Assembly (NCBI GenBank): GCA_014904845.1
Contig: MU119735.1
Span: 1-22,905 of the forward strand
Reading direction: 5' to 3'
DNA length: 22,905 nucleotides
Source of the DNA: Acephala macrosclerotiorum
Taxonomy: Eukaryota > Ascomycota > Leotiomycetes > Helotiales > Mollisiaceae
Shown here: piece after piece, positions 11,180 to 22,544 of the stretch
Layout of the letters: each line of letters starts with the position of its first letter
Position numbering within the stretch: position 1 is the stretch's first letter
Program-made: the position numbers and the translations under genes
Notes under the pieces: model-generated
Databases searched by the model: none
What the model saw: the letters and a program-made list of their open reading frames with translations, nothing else
Told to the model about the DNA's origin: nothing

Positions 11180-11877
11180 AACGTTTATTAATATAATATT
11201 TACTATAATTTATAAAAAAACTTTTTTCAATTTTTTTTTTTTTTTTTCTTAAAATTCTTTAATTACAATTTCTTAATTTTATATCAACTTAAAAATTACA
11301 ATTTCTTTTCAATATTATTTATTTTTTTTCTTATTTTTTTAAAGTTCTAATTTGTATTACTTTATATACAAACAATTCTATTAATCGAACATATTTTATT
11401 TATTTAAATACTTTACGACGATTTTTTTCAAAAATTTATATATACTTTTTTTATAAAAACGATTTACAAGTATTTACTTTTTTCTATTTTTTTTTTTTTA
11501 AGATTTATTTAATACACTTTATAAAAAATCAATATAAAACTATTTACTTAAAACTTTCAAAAATTTTTATTCGAAATTAGTATTACAACATTTCAATTAT
11601 ATACATCGATATACTTTAAAAAACTTTTTCTACAAAAACAAATAAATTTTACAATTCTCAATTATTCAAAACGCAAAAATATTTGTTTGTTTTTCTTGTA
11701 TAATTTTTTTACAAATATAAAAACTTATAACTTTTTTCAATTTTATTAATAAATTTCTTTTTTTTAAATTTACGCGTTCTTTATTTTCAAAATTCAATTA
11801 ATTTATTATATTGTTTTTCTACGCGCAAATTTTACAATTTTAATTTTTATTTTTAAAACTCTTACAATATTATTATC

Positions 11878-14355
11878 ATATCTCAAAAAAATGTTTTATT
11901 AAATCTCGAAAATACGAATCTCGCGCACAAAAAACGAAGTAAAAATAATTATAATACGTTTATACAAATCGTATAACGCGATCTCGATAATTTATAAAAA
12001 ATTATTAACAAACTATTACTTGAAAAAAAAATAATTACAATTAATAATATCAATAATAAACTTATAAAAACTAAAAACGTAATAAAAAAAATTTTAATTA
12101 AATAAAAAAAAAAAATTGAAAATAGTATTATTTTAAAATTTTCTAAGAAAATCTTAAAACAATATACAACTTTAAATAAAGACTTTCTCTCTAAAATAAA
12201 CAAAATTGAAAAATCGCGTATCGCGCTTTAATAAATTCAATTTAATTTGATTAAAACTTTTAATAGTATATTTAAACGTTACAATCAAAAAATCTCTTTT
12301 TAAATTCAAATATTTTAATAATTTATCGAAAATCCTATTAATAAATTTTACAATAAACATATATATTAAAAACTCGAACAAATATTCTATATAAAGCGTT
12401 TTACGTCTCGTGAAATCATTAAAATTATTAATATAATTATTATCGAAAAAAACAAAACTTATAATACACTATTTACAAAAACACTTTTTCGATTTATCGA
12501 TTACAAAAAAGTATTAATATATTTAAAAAATGCAAACGACGATTTAATAATCACAAATTTAAATAAAATAAACTTAAAAAAACTACGTTTTATTTTCTAT
12601 TTCTACGAACTTTTAATAACTAAAAAATATACTAAAAAACTTTTCTCGATCTTTACAAATAAATCTAAAAAATAATCGATCGTTACTATTAATAATATAA
12701 GTATTCAAAGCGCTAAATCTCAAGAAACTACTAATATCAATACTTTATTTCTTTAAATAGTTTCATTAATTGGCGATAACGATAATAATAACAATAACGA
12801 CAATAATAATATTACTATTACTAGTTCTTTCGTGTAAAACTTTCTACTTTTTCAGATCTTTCAAATTTCTCGAGTTTTTCAATTCGTTTTTTTTTTCGTT
12901 TCAACTTTTACACTAATTAAACTCAAGAGATTTGTTGTTAATAATAAAAAATACTATAATATATTTATACTTATACTAAAAAAATATAAAACTATTATTA
13001 TTTTATTGCAATTTAATATTACTTTATTTTAATTAATTCGCGAGTCTCGATCAAATAATATACGCTCGATAATTGATTATACGTACAATATAAATAGAGT
13101 CTAAAAATTAAACGTTACTTTTTTTAATACTTTGAGTTTCATTAATCGCGTTAAAATTCTAAGTACTGTTTACAATACTTACAAATACTCGTTCATTGAA
13201 CAACTTTATCGAATTCATTATATAACGCTCTACGAAAATCTCGATCTGTACTTTAAAAACGACGAAAAATAAATTGAAATTATAAAAATACGATTATTTA
13301 AAATTTATAAATTGTACGCTAAAAAAAAGAGTTTTTAATTCGTTTAAATTTATTTTAATACTTGTTTTTAATTTATAGATATTTCTATTATTTTTCAATA
13401 TAAATAGAAAACGCTAACAAAAAATCGATTTCAATTCTCGCGAGTTTTTATTATTCTTACGCTTATTTTTTCGATCAAATCGTTTATTGATTTAAAAATT
13501 GCAATAATTTTTATTTTACAAAATTTTTTCAAATAAATGAAAAAAAAAAATTTTTATTACTTTTTTTTAAAAAAATTAATATATTGAAATTTTATTATCG
13601 ACGAATTTTTTTTAATAAATTTTTTTTTCTATACAATACATATTTTTTTTTTTATCGTTCAATTTTTATAAATAAATTTTAAATTATAATTATTATTTTA
13701 TTGATTTTCTAGAAATTATTTTTTTTATTTCGTTACTTTTTTTCAGTCTATTAAACTCTATTAAAACGATAAAATTAATCAATTTTTCTACGAAAAAAAA
13801 ATAAATATATTTTAAAATTTAAATTTATTGTACGTTAAACTTTTTTTTTCTAGTAAATTTTAAATAATTTATTCGCGATTTAGCGACTATAGAAAAACGA
13901 TAAATTGATTGTCTCGATTTTCTAAAAAAACTATTTAAATAGATTTTTTTTTTGATATTGAAAATCGAATTTTAATTGAAAATCTTTTAAAGTAAACTCA
14001 ATTAAACATTATAAAAAAAAAATCTCAAGAATTGGAATTATACGTTTATAAAATAAAAACTTTTGTCGATCGAAAATACGTTGAAAATTCTAAGAACTTT
14101 AGTTTTTTTATTTTACTTTTTATAAGTTTAATATTTATTAGTATTAGCGAAAAAATTATTGGCGATACTATTTACAAAAAACTCAAAGAAATTTATAATA
14201 AACTTCGAGCTTTTTTCGAAAATCGATTTCAAAAATTTTTTAACAACGAATTTTTTTTCGATAGTATTCAACTTAAAAAAATCGATGCAATTTTCAATAT
14301 AATTTATTACGCGAAATTTTTAAATTACTTTATTGTTCGATATAAGATTTTTTAA
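11878..14355 (+). pseudogene. Third reading frame of element 1, about 826 codons, unknown function
   Basis: I do not recognise this gene. One frame (same register as gag and integrase) runs through 2.48 kb with about 30 stops by my hand count, far fewer than such A+T content would give by chance, and nearly all TAA where CAA (Gln) would mutate. No frameshift is needed. It begins with a helical, charged section (RDLDNL, KDFLSKINKIEKSRIAL-like, 12181-12230) that could form coiled coil. It continues with KVLIYLKNANDD and LRFIFYFYELL (about 12510-12615), an Asn/Asp-rich run (12778-12816), a likely Pro/Ser-rich linker, and YKYSFIEQLYRIHYITLYENLDLYF (about 13180-13250). The last 320 bases are stop-free, ending TAA at 14353. 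The start is uncertain: ATA at 11878 may be a mutated ATG. Phe/Ile-rich stretches are mutation products, so membrane segments should not be inferred. A gag-like, envelope-like or captured gene are all possible. Confidence 0.68.
12773..12830. repeat. Imperfect AAC/AAT microsatellite encoding an Asn/Asp run
   Basis: Interrupted GATAAC, AATAAC and GACAAT units form a short simple repeat inside the third reading frame. In frame it reads mainly Asn and Asp. The inverted copy has the matching run at about 21620-21673, with indels between the two that contribute to a shift of alignment between the copies. Confidence 0.7.
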
Positions 14356-14807
14356 TAATTAGACTACTAGAACTCGTTTAGTAATAAATATTTGTATACT
14401 TATTAACAAAAACAAATTGTAATTCAAATCAAATTAATTTTTCAATATTTTGAAATAAAAAAAATAGAAATATTTTCTGACAATAAGTCTTTTTTTAGAT
14501 GCGAAACTAAAAAATTGATAACGCTTGTAAAAAATAATTAAAAGTATTTAATTATTTTTAATAATAAGTCTAAGTTTGAAATTCGTTTACTTTTTTTTTT
14601 TTACTAAATTCTAAAAAGAAAAAAAAGCAAACTATAGAAAAATTTAATACTAATAGAAATATTGAGAAGATTATTAGATTCTTGGAAAAAAACGACGATA
14701 ATTTGAGAAATCTCGAACTTTGAATTCTTTGTTTAAAGTAAATCTTTTTTTTTTTTTTAATTCTTTTTTTTGAGACTCGAAACGAGCTCGTTATATAAGA
14801 AGACGAT
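14356..14807 (+). other. 3' untranslated region of element 1
   Basis: This lies between the end of the third reading frame and the 3' LTR. It is shared with the inverted copy (about 19658-20109). The last bases before the LTR, ATAAGAAGACGAT at about 14795-14807, are purine-rich and could be the polypurine tract that primes plus-strand DNA, though a weak one. Apparent minus-strand coding here and into the LTR is not credible, because it crosses the LTR boundary. Confidence 0.55.
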
Positions 14808-15065
14808 TGTAGTGAAATTATATACTTTCTTTTCAAAAATCCTTGTAAATAGCTAGTTTCGAGAGTAGTATTAATCACGTGTTTTTTAGTACATAAAAAG
14901 TTTTCACTTACTATAGATTAATCAATAATTCTTTCTATTTCTACTTTGATTAATTAATTGATTGATTTACGAATTACGAATTACTTCGAATAAATCTAAT
15001 CCATTGACTAAAACGAACTGACCTACGATTGGACTTTTTTGCTTTGTACTTTATTGCTTTTCTAT
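14808..15065 (+). repeat. 3' LTR of element 1
   Basis: This is the 258-bp partner of 2950-3207, equal in length and colinear. Its second half (about 15000-15062) keeps more C residues than the 5' LTR (for example GACCTACGATTGGAC), while in the first half the 5' LTR is the better preserved. The two LTRs were therefore mutated independently after insertion. Confidence 0.93.
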
Positions 15066-15070
15066 ATTAT
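15066..15070. repeat. Right 5-bp target-site duplication (ATTAT) of element 1
   Basis: This is the second copy of the ATTAT at 2945-2949, directly after the 3' LTR. The reverse transcriptase of element 2 resumes here on the minus strand. Confidence 0.85.
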
Positions 15071-15800
15071 TTATTTATAGTTTTTTTTAATTCGAATAAA
15101 ATAATATATATTATATAAATCTGATTTCGTAAATATTTTGATTTCTTTTAAACGATTTAAAATTTCAAAGATTAATAAAATAAAATAGCGATTCGAAATA
15201 ATTATATTATTAATCTCGTAATAATCAACGTAAAAACGTAACGATTTATTTTTCTTTAAAACGAAAAATATTAATATCGTCGCAAATAATTTTAATCGTT
15301 TAATAAATTCCAATTTTAGTATTTTATTAATATATTTTCAAAGTATTTATAATTCTTTTTTTAATAAATTATAAATTAATTCAAATAATAATTTATTATT
15401 TGATTTTAATAAAATTTTATAATCAAATTTAAAACAATATAATAATAATTTTTTCTTTTATTTCTTATTAAAAATTTTTATATGTTTTATATATTTCTTC
15501 GATAAAATCGTTTTTTTAAATATTCGTTTTTCGATATTTCTTAAAATTAATTTTAAAACATTAAATAAATCGAAATAAATCGCGTTTTTAATATCGTTAT
15601 TTATTATTTTTTCGAATTATTTTTTATTCGATTCGAGTAAATAAAATATCGTCAAAACATCGTAAAAAGCGTTTATATTACTATTATTATTATTTCGAGT
15701 TAAATATTCGTTTTATTAATTAATTTTAAAATTGTATTTTTATAATTAAAATCTATTAAAAATTATATTTGTTGCGATTAAATTTATATTACAAAAAATA
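15071..15800 (-). pseudogene. pol: Element 2 pol, 5' part: pre-RT spacer and first half of reverse transcriptase
   Basis: The minus strand at 15071-15313 is stop-free and gives an unmistakable chromovirus RT. It reads ATILIFFVLKKNKSLRFYVD (ATPILFVKKKDGSLR in the family), then YYEINNIIISNRYFILLIFEI for the Y-x-LN-IT-NRYPLPLI block. KIFTKSDLYNIYYFIRIKK matches the A-motif FTKLDLR-AYH-IRIK, and its first catalytic Asp (in KSDL) survives. Upstream, in the same frame, FELIYNLLKKEL, a stop, IL matches P-YNLS--EL--LREY, and FKFDYKIL (about 15400) matches the PYDHKIEL spacer block. The sequence is cut at 15070 by element 1 and continues at 2949. Joining the two flanks restores the frame. Confidence 0.93.
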
Positions 15801-17960
15801 ATATTTATTTTTTTTTTATTTGAAAATAATCGATTTATACGAAAAAAAATACTAAAATCGAAATTAAAATAAATATTTTATTTTAAACGTTTTTTATTAT
15901 TAAAATTTTTTTTTTTTTAATTTTGATTTAAATACGAGAAATTAAATTAATATTAAAAAAATTGAAAATTGTTTTACAATCGATTATAATAATTAAATCG
16001 AAATTATAATCGTTTTTATTTTTAATTTTTAATTATATTATATAAAATATTGAATTTATTTCAATAAAATTAAAAATATCGTTAAATTATAATTTGAAAT
16101 TTAATTGTATAAAAAACTAATTTCTAGTTTTAAAAACTTTTTAAATTTATATTTTTCAATTTTATTTCGACGAATTATTCGAATTTTAATAATTTTTAAA
16201 CGAATATAAATATAAATATATTAAATAATATTAAATTTTTAATAATTGTATTATATTATTTTAATTTAAAATATATTAAATTTATATAACTAATAATACT
16301 ACAAAGATTTTTTTTAGTAAATTTATTATTTTTAATAATAATAAAAAATGTAATTTTTTTGAAAATATTATTCTACGAAATATTTTACTTATTTATATTT
16401 GAAATAAAACTTTATTTATTGCAGTTCTTTTTTTTTTTTAATCGAAATATTCGAGTATAAAATTTTTTTTTTTTATTTCTAATAAAATTACTTAAAAACT
16501 TTTAAAATTATTACAAAATCGCGTTCGAATTCGTAATTGAATTATCGAATTTAACGATTTTTTTATTCGCTCGTAAATATTAAATATTTTATATCGAATA
16601 TAAATCGAAAAATTTAATCGTAATACGAATAAAATTCTTTGTAAAACGAATTGTTTTTTTCAATCCGATATACGTTTATAACAAAAAATTATTTAATATT
16701 ATATATATTCGTTTTAAAATTAATTTTATTAATTTTAATTAATAATTCGATTAAATCGATTTATTTTCGAAATTTTACAATATATTTTATAAATATAATT
16801 CGAAATAATTTGTAAAGTTTTATACAGATTAATTTTCGAACATTTTATATTTATTTATTTTAATATTCGTTTTTATTAATATTACTCGCGAATTGTATTT
16901 TACGAATAATCAATTTTTAAATAATATTCAATTATTGAATTTTATTATTTTTATTTAATCGTTATTTAAAAAAATTATTTTAATTCGTTTTTTAATTATT
17001 AAAAAAATATAATTTCAAATAAAAATTATTTATATTTAACTATTTATAATATTTTCTATAAAGAAATAATTTTTCGTTTTTATAATTCAAATTTTAATAT
17101 CGTTTTTTAATAATATAAAAATCGAAAATATTTTGATTTTAAAATATTTTTAAAAATTGAAAAAATTAAATATAAATAAATTTATTATTAAAATATTTTA
17201 CGTTTTTATAAAAAAAAAAAAGTTTTATAAATTCAAAAAAAATTATTTATATATATTTGAAATCGCACTTATAATAAAAACATTTAATATTAATATTTTA
17301 AAATTATTTATTTGTATTTTTTTTGTCGTTTTAAATTATATTTTCAATTTAACGTTTTTTTTACGTATTATTTACAATTTTAAACGTTATTACAATTGAT
17401 TATTTTATTCTCGTATATATTACAATTTTTTTTTTTATTGTTAAATAATTCGTTAAAAATTTATTGAAATATAAAAATATTAAAATAAATATTTAAAATA
17501 ATATAATAAATAGTAATTTTCGTTTTTCTTGTACTCGTTTTACGATTCGTGAACTAATAAATTTAAAGAACTATTTTTCTTTTTGTAATCGTTTTAAGAA
17601 AGTATTTTTTTTTGTACGAATTATTTTTGTAGTATATATTGTATTAATTCGATTACTATTTAATATTTCGAGATTTAAACTTTTTATACTTTTTCGTTTT
17701 GTTTAAAATTTTTCGAGTTCGATTTTTTTAATTGCATTAAATTCGAATCTCGTCGTTTTAATTCTTTATTTAATTAGTACTCGTAATATTTCGTCGTATT
17801 TTATCGATAAACGAGATTTCGATCGAAAAAAGTTCGAGATTCGTAAATATTAAACGAAATCGAGTATATTCAATCGATTAAATATATTTATAGTAATTAT
17901 AATTCTTTTTTCAATCGCTAGCGCTTTAAAAATTGAATGTACTATTTGTCGTATTAATTC
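15801..17960 (-). pseudogene. Probable element 2 gag and protease region (poorly resolved)
   Basis: By order, protease and gag of element 2 should lie here. At about 17500-17960 the minus strand has a stretch relatively rich in CpG and in Arg, Ser, Thr and Asn codons, reading for example RFRLIFTNLELFSIEISF and IDKIRRNITSTN, with stops only of types that C-to-T or G-to-A change creates. This may be the gag N-terminus. Around 16560-16650 it reads YRIEKNNSFYKEFYSYYD, which looks helical. I could not find a zinc knuckle or a protease DTG, and the frame is not continuous. A plus-strand stop-free stretch at 17157-17399 is Lys/Ile/Phe-rich and probably accidental. Confidence 0.4.
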
Positions 17961-19395
17961 AATAAAAAAATTTCAAATTGTAATAAAATTATTAAAAAAT
18001 TAAATTAAAAAATAAATAAAAAATAATTTTATTATTGAAATTTAAAAAAAAAAAATAAAATCGAATAAATATTCGATTTTTAAAACTCGATTAATAACGT
18101 CGAATTAAAAACGAACGTGTAATACGTAATTACATTTTATAATATATTTAATATTTAAATAATAATTTTTATTATATTTTTTTAAATTAATTGAATTTTT
18201 TTTATAAATATTTAAAAAAAAAAATTTTATTTAAATATATATAATTAATAATTTTATTTAATTTCGAAATAAATTTTTATTATATTAATTATAATATTAA
18301 AATCGTAATTTTTTTTTATAATATTATTATAATTATTTTTATTTTTATTAATAAAATCGTTTTTTAATTATTAATTTTAATATTTTTTTTTTTTAAAATA
18401 AATTAAATAAATTATTTTTTAAAAATATATATTTAGAATATCGTATTTTGAAATTTAAAAATAAATATTTAAAATATTTAAAATATTGAAAATATTATAC
18501 TTTGAAATTGAAATTTATTCGATTTTTTAAATAGTTTTTTTTTTTATTATTTGTAAAATTTTATTATAAATATAATTTTTTATTAATAAATATTTAATAA
18601 TTATATAATTAAAAAAAAATTTAAATTTTTTAATTAAATTTTAATATTTTATTTTTTAAAATTATTTTTAAAATATTTTTATAATATATAATTTAAATAT
18701 ATAAATTTTTTTTTATAATATTTAAAATAATATTTAATATATTTATTTAATTTTTTTTTCGTAAAAAATTTTTTTTTCGTCGAATTAAATTTATTTCGAA
18801 ATTATAAAACTTGAAAAATATTAATAATATAAATTTTATAAAATATTTAAAAAAAATTTCATATTATATTTTAAATTATTTATTATTATTTAATTATTAA
18901 ATATTATTTAAATTATAATTATTATTATTTATATCGATCGCGAATTTTTTTATATTTTTTTATTAAATCGAAAAAATATAATATATAATCGTAAAATCAA
19001 TTTTAAAATTATAATTCGAGATTTAATTATTATTTATTTATATAAAATTATTAAAATTTTCAAATAACGTAAAAGTTTTTATAAATAATTATTTAAAAAC
19101 GTAAAATTTTTTAAATAATTATTTTAAATAATATAAAATTTTATAAATAATATTAAAATTTTACGAATTTAAAATAATATTTTATAAAATATAATTATTA
19201 AATAATATTATTTACGCGTATTATCGATTAATTAATTTGTAATTATAAAAAAAATTTATTATAATAAAAAAAAATTGAAATTATCGAATTAAAATATTAT
19301 TATTAATTATAAATTCGACAATTATAAAAATAAATATAATATTTTTTTATAATTAAATTTTTCGTAAATAAAATATAATTATAAATAAAATACAA
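17961..19395. other. Extremely A+T-rich stretch, no recognisable feature
   Basis: The stretch has long runs of A or T and TAATAATA-like text, with scattered CpG as most of the remaining G and C. It should include the 5' untranslated region and LTR of element 2 and the original flank into which element 3 inserted, but no repeat pair could be recognised. No reading frame, RNA gene or promoter is supported. Confidence 0.45.
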
Positions 19396-19400
19396 ATATT

Positions 19401-19657
19401 ATAAAAAAGTAATAAAATACAAAGTAAAAAAATTTAATCGTAGATTAATTCGTTTTAATCAATGGATTAAATTTATTCGAAATAATTCGTAATTCGTAAA
19501 TTAATCAATTAATTAATTAGAATAAAAGTAAAAAAAATTATTGATTAGTTTATAATAAGTGAAAATTTTTATGTATTAAAAAACACGTAATTAATACTAT
19601 TTTCAAAACTAGTTATTTATAAAGATTTTTAAAAAAAAAATATATAATTTTATTATA
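19401..19657 (-). repeat. LTR of the inverted element 1 copy (element 3, 3' LTR)
   Basis: This is the reverse complement of the element 1 LTRs, 257 bp. Landmarks include AATTCGTAATTCGTAAATTAAT (complement of the ATTTACGAATTACGAATT block), AACACGTAATTAATACTA (the CACGTG is now CACGTA) and CTAGTTATTTATAAAGA. Its TG start has become TA in the element sense. More C and G are lost than in either LTR of element 1. The 5 bases outside it (19396-19400, ATATT) would be the target duplication, but the partner lies outside the window. Confidence 0.9.
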
Positions 19658-20109
19658 ATCGTTTTTTCATATGACAAACTCGTTTTAAGTCTCGAAGAAA
19701 AGAACTAAAAAAAGAAAAAAAATCTACTTTAAATAAAAAATTTAAAACTCGAGATTTTTTAAATTATTATCGTTTTTTTTTAAAAATTTAATAATTTTTT
19801 CAATATTTTTATCAATGTTAAACTTTTTTGCAATTTATTTTCTTTTTTTTTAAAACTTAATAAAAAGAAAAAAAGTAAACGAATTTCAAACTCAAATTTA
19901 TTATTAAAAATAATTAAATACTTTTAATTATTTTTTATAAATATTATTAATTTTTTAATCTCGTATTTAAAAAAAAATTTATTATTAAAAAAATTTTTTA
20001 TTTTTTTTATTTTAAAATATTAAAAAATTAATTTAATTTAAATTATAATTTGTTTTTATTAATAAATATACAAATATTTATTATTAAACGAGTTCTAGTA
20101 ATTTAATTA

Positions 20110-22544
20110 TTAAGAAATTTTATATTAAATAATAAAATGATTTAAAAATTTCATATAATAAATTATATTGAAAATTATATTAATTTTTTCAAATTAAATA
20201 TTATTAAAAAAAGATTTATTATTAGAAAATTCTTGAAATCGATTTTTGAAAAAAGTTTAAAATTTGTTATAATCTTTTTTAAATTTTTCGTAGATAATAT
20301 TATCAATGATTTTTTCGTTAATATTAATAAGTATTAAATTTATAAAAAATAAAATAAAAAAATTAAAATTTTTAAAATTTTCAACGTATTTTCGATTGAT
20401 AAAAATCTTTGTTTTATAAACGTATAATTTCAATTTTTAAAATTCTTTTTTTATAATATTTAATTGAATTTATTTTAAAAGATTTTTAATATTAAAAAAA
20501 AAAATTTTTAAATAATTTTTTTAAAGAATCGAAATAATCAATTTATCGTTTTTTTATAATCGTTAAATCACGAATAAATTATTTGAGATTTATTAGAAAA
20601 AAAAAATTTAACGTATAATAAATTTAAATTTTAAAATATATTTATTTTTTTTTCGTAAAAAAATTGATCAATTTTATTATTTTAATAGAATTTAATAAAC
20701 TAAAAAAAAATAACGAGATAAAGAAAATAATTTTTAAAAAATTAATAAAATAATAATTATAATTTAAAATTCGTTTATAAAAATTAAACGATAAAAAAAA
20801 ATACGTATTATATAAAAAAAAAATTCGTTAAAAAAAGTTTATCGATAGTAAAATTTTAATATATTAATTTCTTTAAAAAAAAACGATAAAATACTTTTTT
20901 TTTTTCGTTTATTTAAAAAAATTTTATAAAGTAAAAATTATTACAATTTTTAAATCAATAAACGATTTAATCGAAAAAACAAAAATAAAAACGATAAAAA
21001 CTCGTAAAAATTAAAATCGATTTTTTATTAATATTTTTTATTTATATTAAAAAATGATTAAAATATTTATAAATTAAAAATAAGTATTAAAATAAATTTA
21101 AATAAATTGAAAATTTTTTTTTTTAATATATAATTTATAAATTTTAAATAATTATATTTTTATAATTTTAATTTATTTTTTATCGTTTTCAAAATATAAA
21201 TCGAAATTCTCATAAAACGTTATATAATAAATTCGATAAAATTGTTTAATAAACAAATATTTAGAAATATTATAAACGATATTTAAAATTTTAATACAAT
21301 TAATAAAATTCAAAATATTAAAAAAACAATATTTAATTTTTAGATATTATTTATATCGTACGTGTAATTAATTATTAAATATATATTATTTAATTGAAAT
21401 TCGCGAGTTAATCAAAATAAAATAGTATTAAATTATAATAAAATAATAATAATTTTATATTTTTTTAATATAAATATAAATATATTGTAATATTTTTTAT
21501 TATTAATAGTAGATTTTTTAAATTTGATTAACGTAGAAATCGAAACGAAAAAAAAAACGAATCGAAAAATTCGAAAGATTTAAAAGATTTAAAAAAGTAA
21601 AAAATTTTGTATAAAAAAGTCAATAATAATAATATTGTTATTATTGTTATTATTATCGTCGTCGTTATTATCAATTAATGAAATTATTTAAAAAAATGAA
21701 ATATTAATATTAATAATTTTTTAAGATTTAATATTTCGAATATTTATATTATTAATAACAATAATCGATTATTTTTTAAATTTATTTGCAAAGATCGAAA
21801 AAAAATTTTTAATATATTTTTTAATTATTAAAAATTTATAAAAATAAAAAATAAAATACAATTTTTTTAAATTTATTTTATTTAAATCTATAATTATCAA
21901 ATTATTATTCGCATTTTTCAAATATATTAATATTTTTTTACAATTAATAAATTGAAAAAATATTTTTATAAATAATATATTACAAATTTTATTTCTTTCA
22001 ATAATAATTATATTAATAATTTTAATAATTTCGCGAAATATAAAACGTTTTATATAAAATATTTATTCGAGTTTTTAATATATATATTTATCGTAAAATT
22101 TATTAATAAAATTTTTAATAAATTATTAAAATATTTAAATTCGAAAAGAAAAATTTTAATTATAGTATTTAAATATACTATTAAAAATTTTAATCAAATT
22201 AAATTAAATTTATTAAAGTACAATATATAATATTTCAATTTTATTTGTTTTAAAAAAAAAATTTTATTTAAAATTATATATTGTTTTAAAATTTTTTTAA
22301 AAAATTTCAAAATAATATTATTTTTTATTTTTTTTTTATTATATTTTTAATTTTTATAAATTTATTATTAATATTATTAATCGTAATTACTTTTGTTTCA
22401 AATAATAATTTATTAATAATTTTTTATAAATTATTGAGATCGTATTATACAATTTATATAAATATATTATAATTATTTTTATTTTATTTTTTTATATGTA
22501 AAATTTGTATTTTCGAGATTTAATAAAATATTTTTTTAAAATAT
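20110..22544 (-). pseudogene. Third reading frame of element 3 (second copy of the unknown ORF)
   Basis: This is the counterpart of 11878-14355 on the opposite strand. The terminal stop (20110-20112), the Asn/Asp-rich microsatellite (about 21620-21673) and the 5' end can all be aligned. It is more heavily mutated, with many additional stops. Conservation of the reading frame itself cannot be judged by eye here. The position paired with the supposed start codon is ATA in both copies, so either an ancestral ATG was mutated in both or the true start lies elsewhere. Function is unknown. Confidence 0.7.

Larger units (their letters stand above)
10816..11877 (+). other. Spacer between pol and the third reading frame of element 1
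   Basis: No coherent reading frame was found on either strand. The plus strand abruptly becomes richer in C than G here, the opposite of the pol region. It contains the hairpin at 11044-11065, the 20-bp tandem repeat at 11100-11179 and several long T or A runs. A promoter for the downstream frame could lie here, but nothing recognisable supports one. Confidence 0.5.
2950..15065 (+). mobile_element. Element 1: full-length 12.1-kb Ty3/Gypsy LTR retrotransposon
   Basis: This is a complete element of 12,116 bp bounded by 258-bp direct LTRs and a 5-bp target duplication. In sense order it carries gag, a linker/protease region, reverse transcriptase, RNase H, integrase and an additional long reading frame. 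Gag, the linker, integrase and the extra frame share one frame (first base of codon at position 1 modulo 3), while reverse transcriptase and RNase H sit one base over, so indels occurred near 6.98 kb and between about 9.0 and 9.55 kb. The pol lineage differs from element 2: RT has an FLDD-type active site, the RNase H part has the CVYYRIW-type motif, and no chromodomain is seen. It is heavily RIP-mutated and inactive. It is longer than most Gypsy elements (commonly 5-8 kb), owing mainly to the region after pol. Confidence 0.93.
1..17960 (-). mobile_element. Element 2: chromodomain Ty3/Gypsy retrotransposon, split by element 1
   Basis: This is a minus-strand LTR retrotransposon interrupted by element 1 (2950-15065). 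Reading the minus strand from right to left gives a putative gag, the spacer before reverse transcriptase, the first half of reverse transcriptase, then (after skipping element 1) the second half, RNase H, integrase and a chromodomain. This domain order is that of chromoviruses, a Ty3/Gypsy lineage common in fungi. All parts are riddled with transition-derived stops, so it is dead. Its LTRs were not identified: the 3' one is probably left of the window and the 5' one may lie between about 17.5 and 19.4 kb. The right-hand limit is a guess based on where coding-like sequence fades. Assignment to a chromovirus is by motif recognition only. Confidence 0.82.

Noticed and set aside
11949..12381. Two overlapping minus-strand stretches that look like small membrane proteins
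   Set aside because: They are antisense to the third reading frame. The hydrophobicity comes from poly-A/T codons, not from selection.
14570..14878. Minus-strand 102-codon stretch near the 3' LTR
   Set aside because: It crosses the 3' UTR/LTR boundary, resembles no protein, and is explained by the purine-rich plus strand.
17157..17399. Plus-strand 80-codon Lys/Ile/Phe-rich stretch
   Set aside because: It has no recognisable motif and lies antisense to the expected gag/protease region of element 2. Stop-free runs of this size can occur by chance here.
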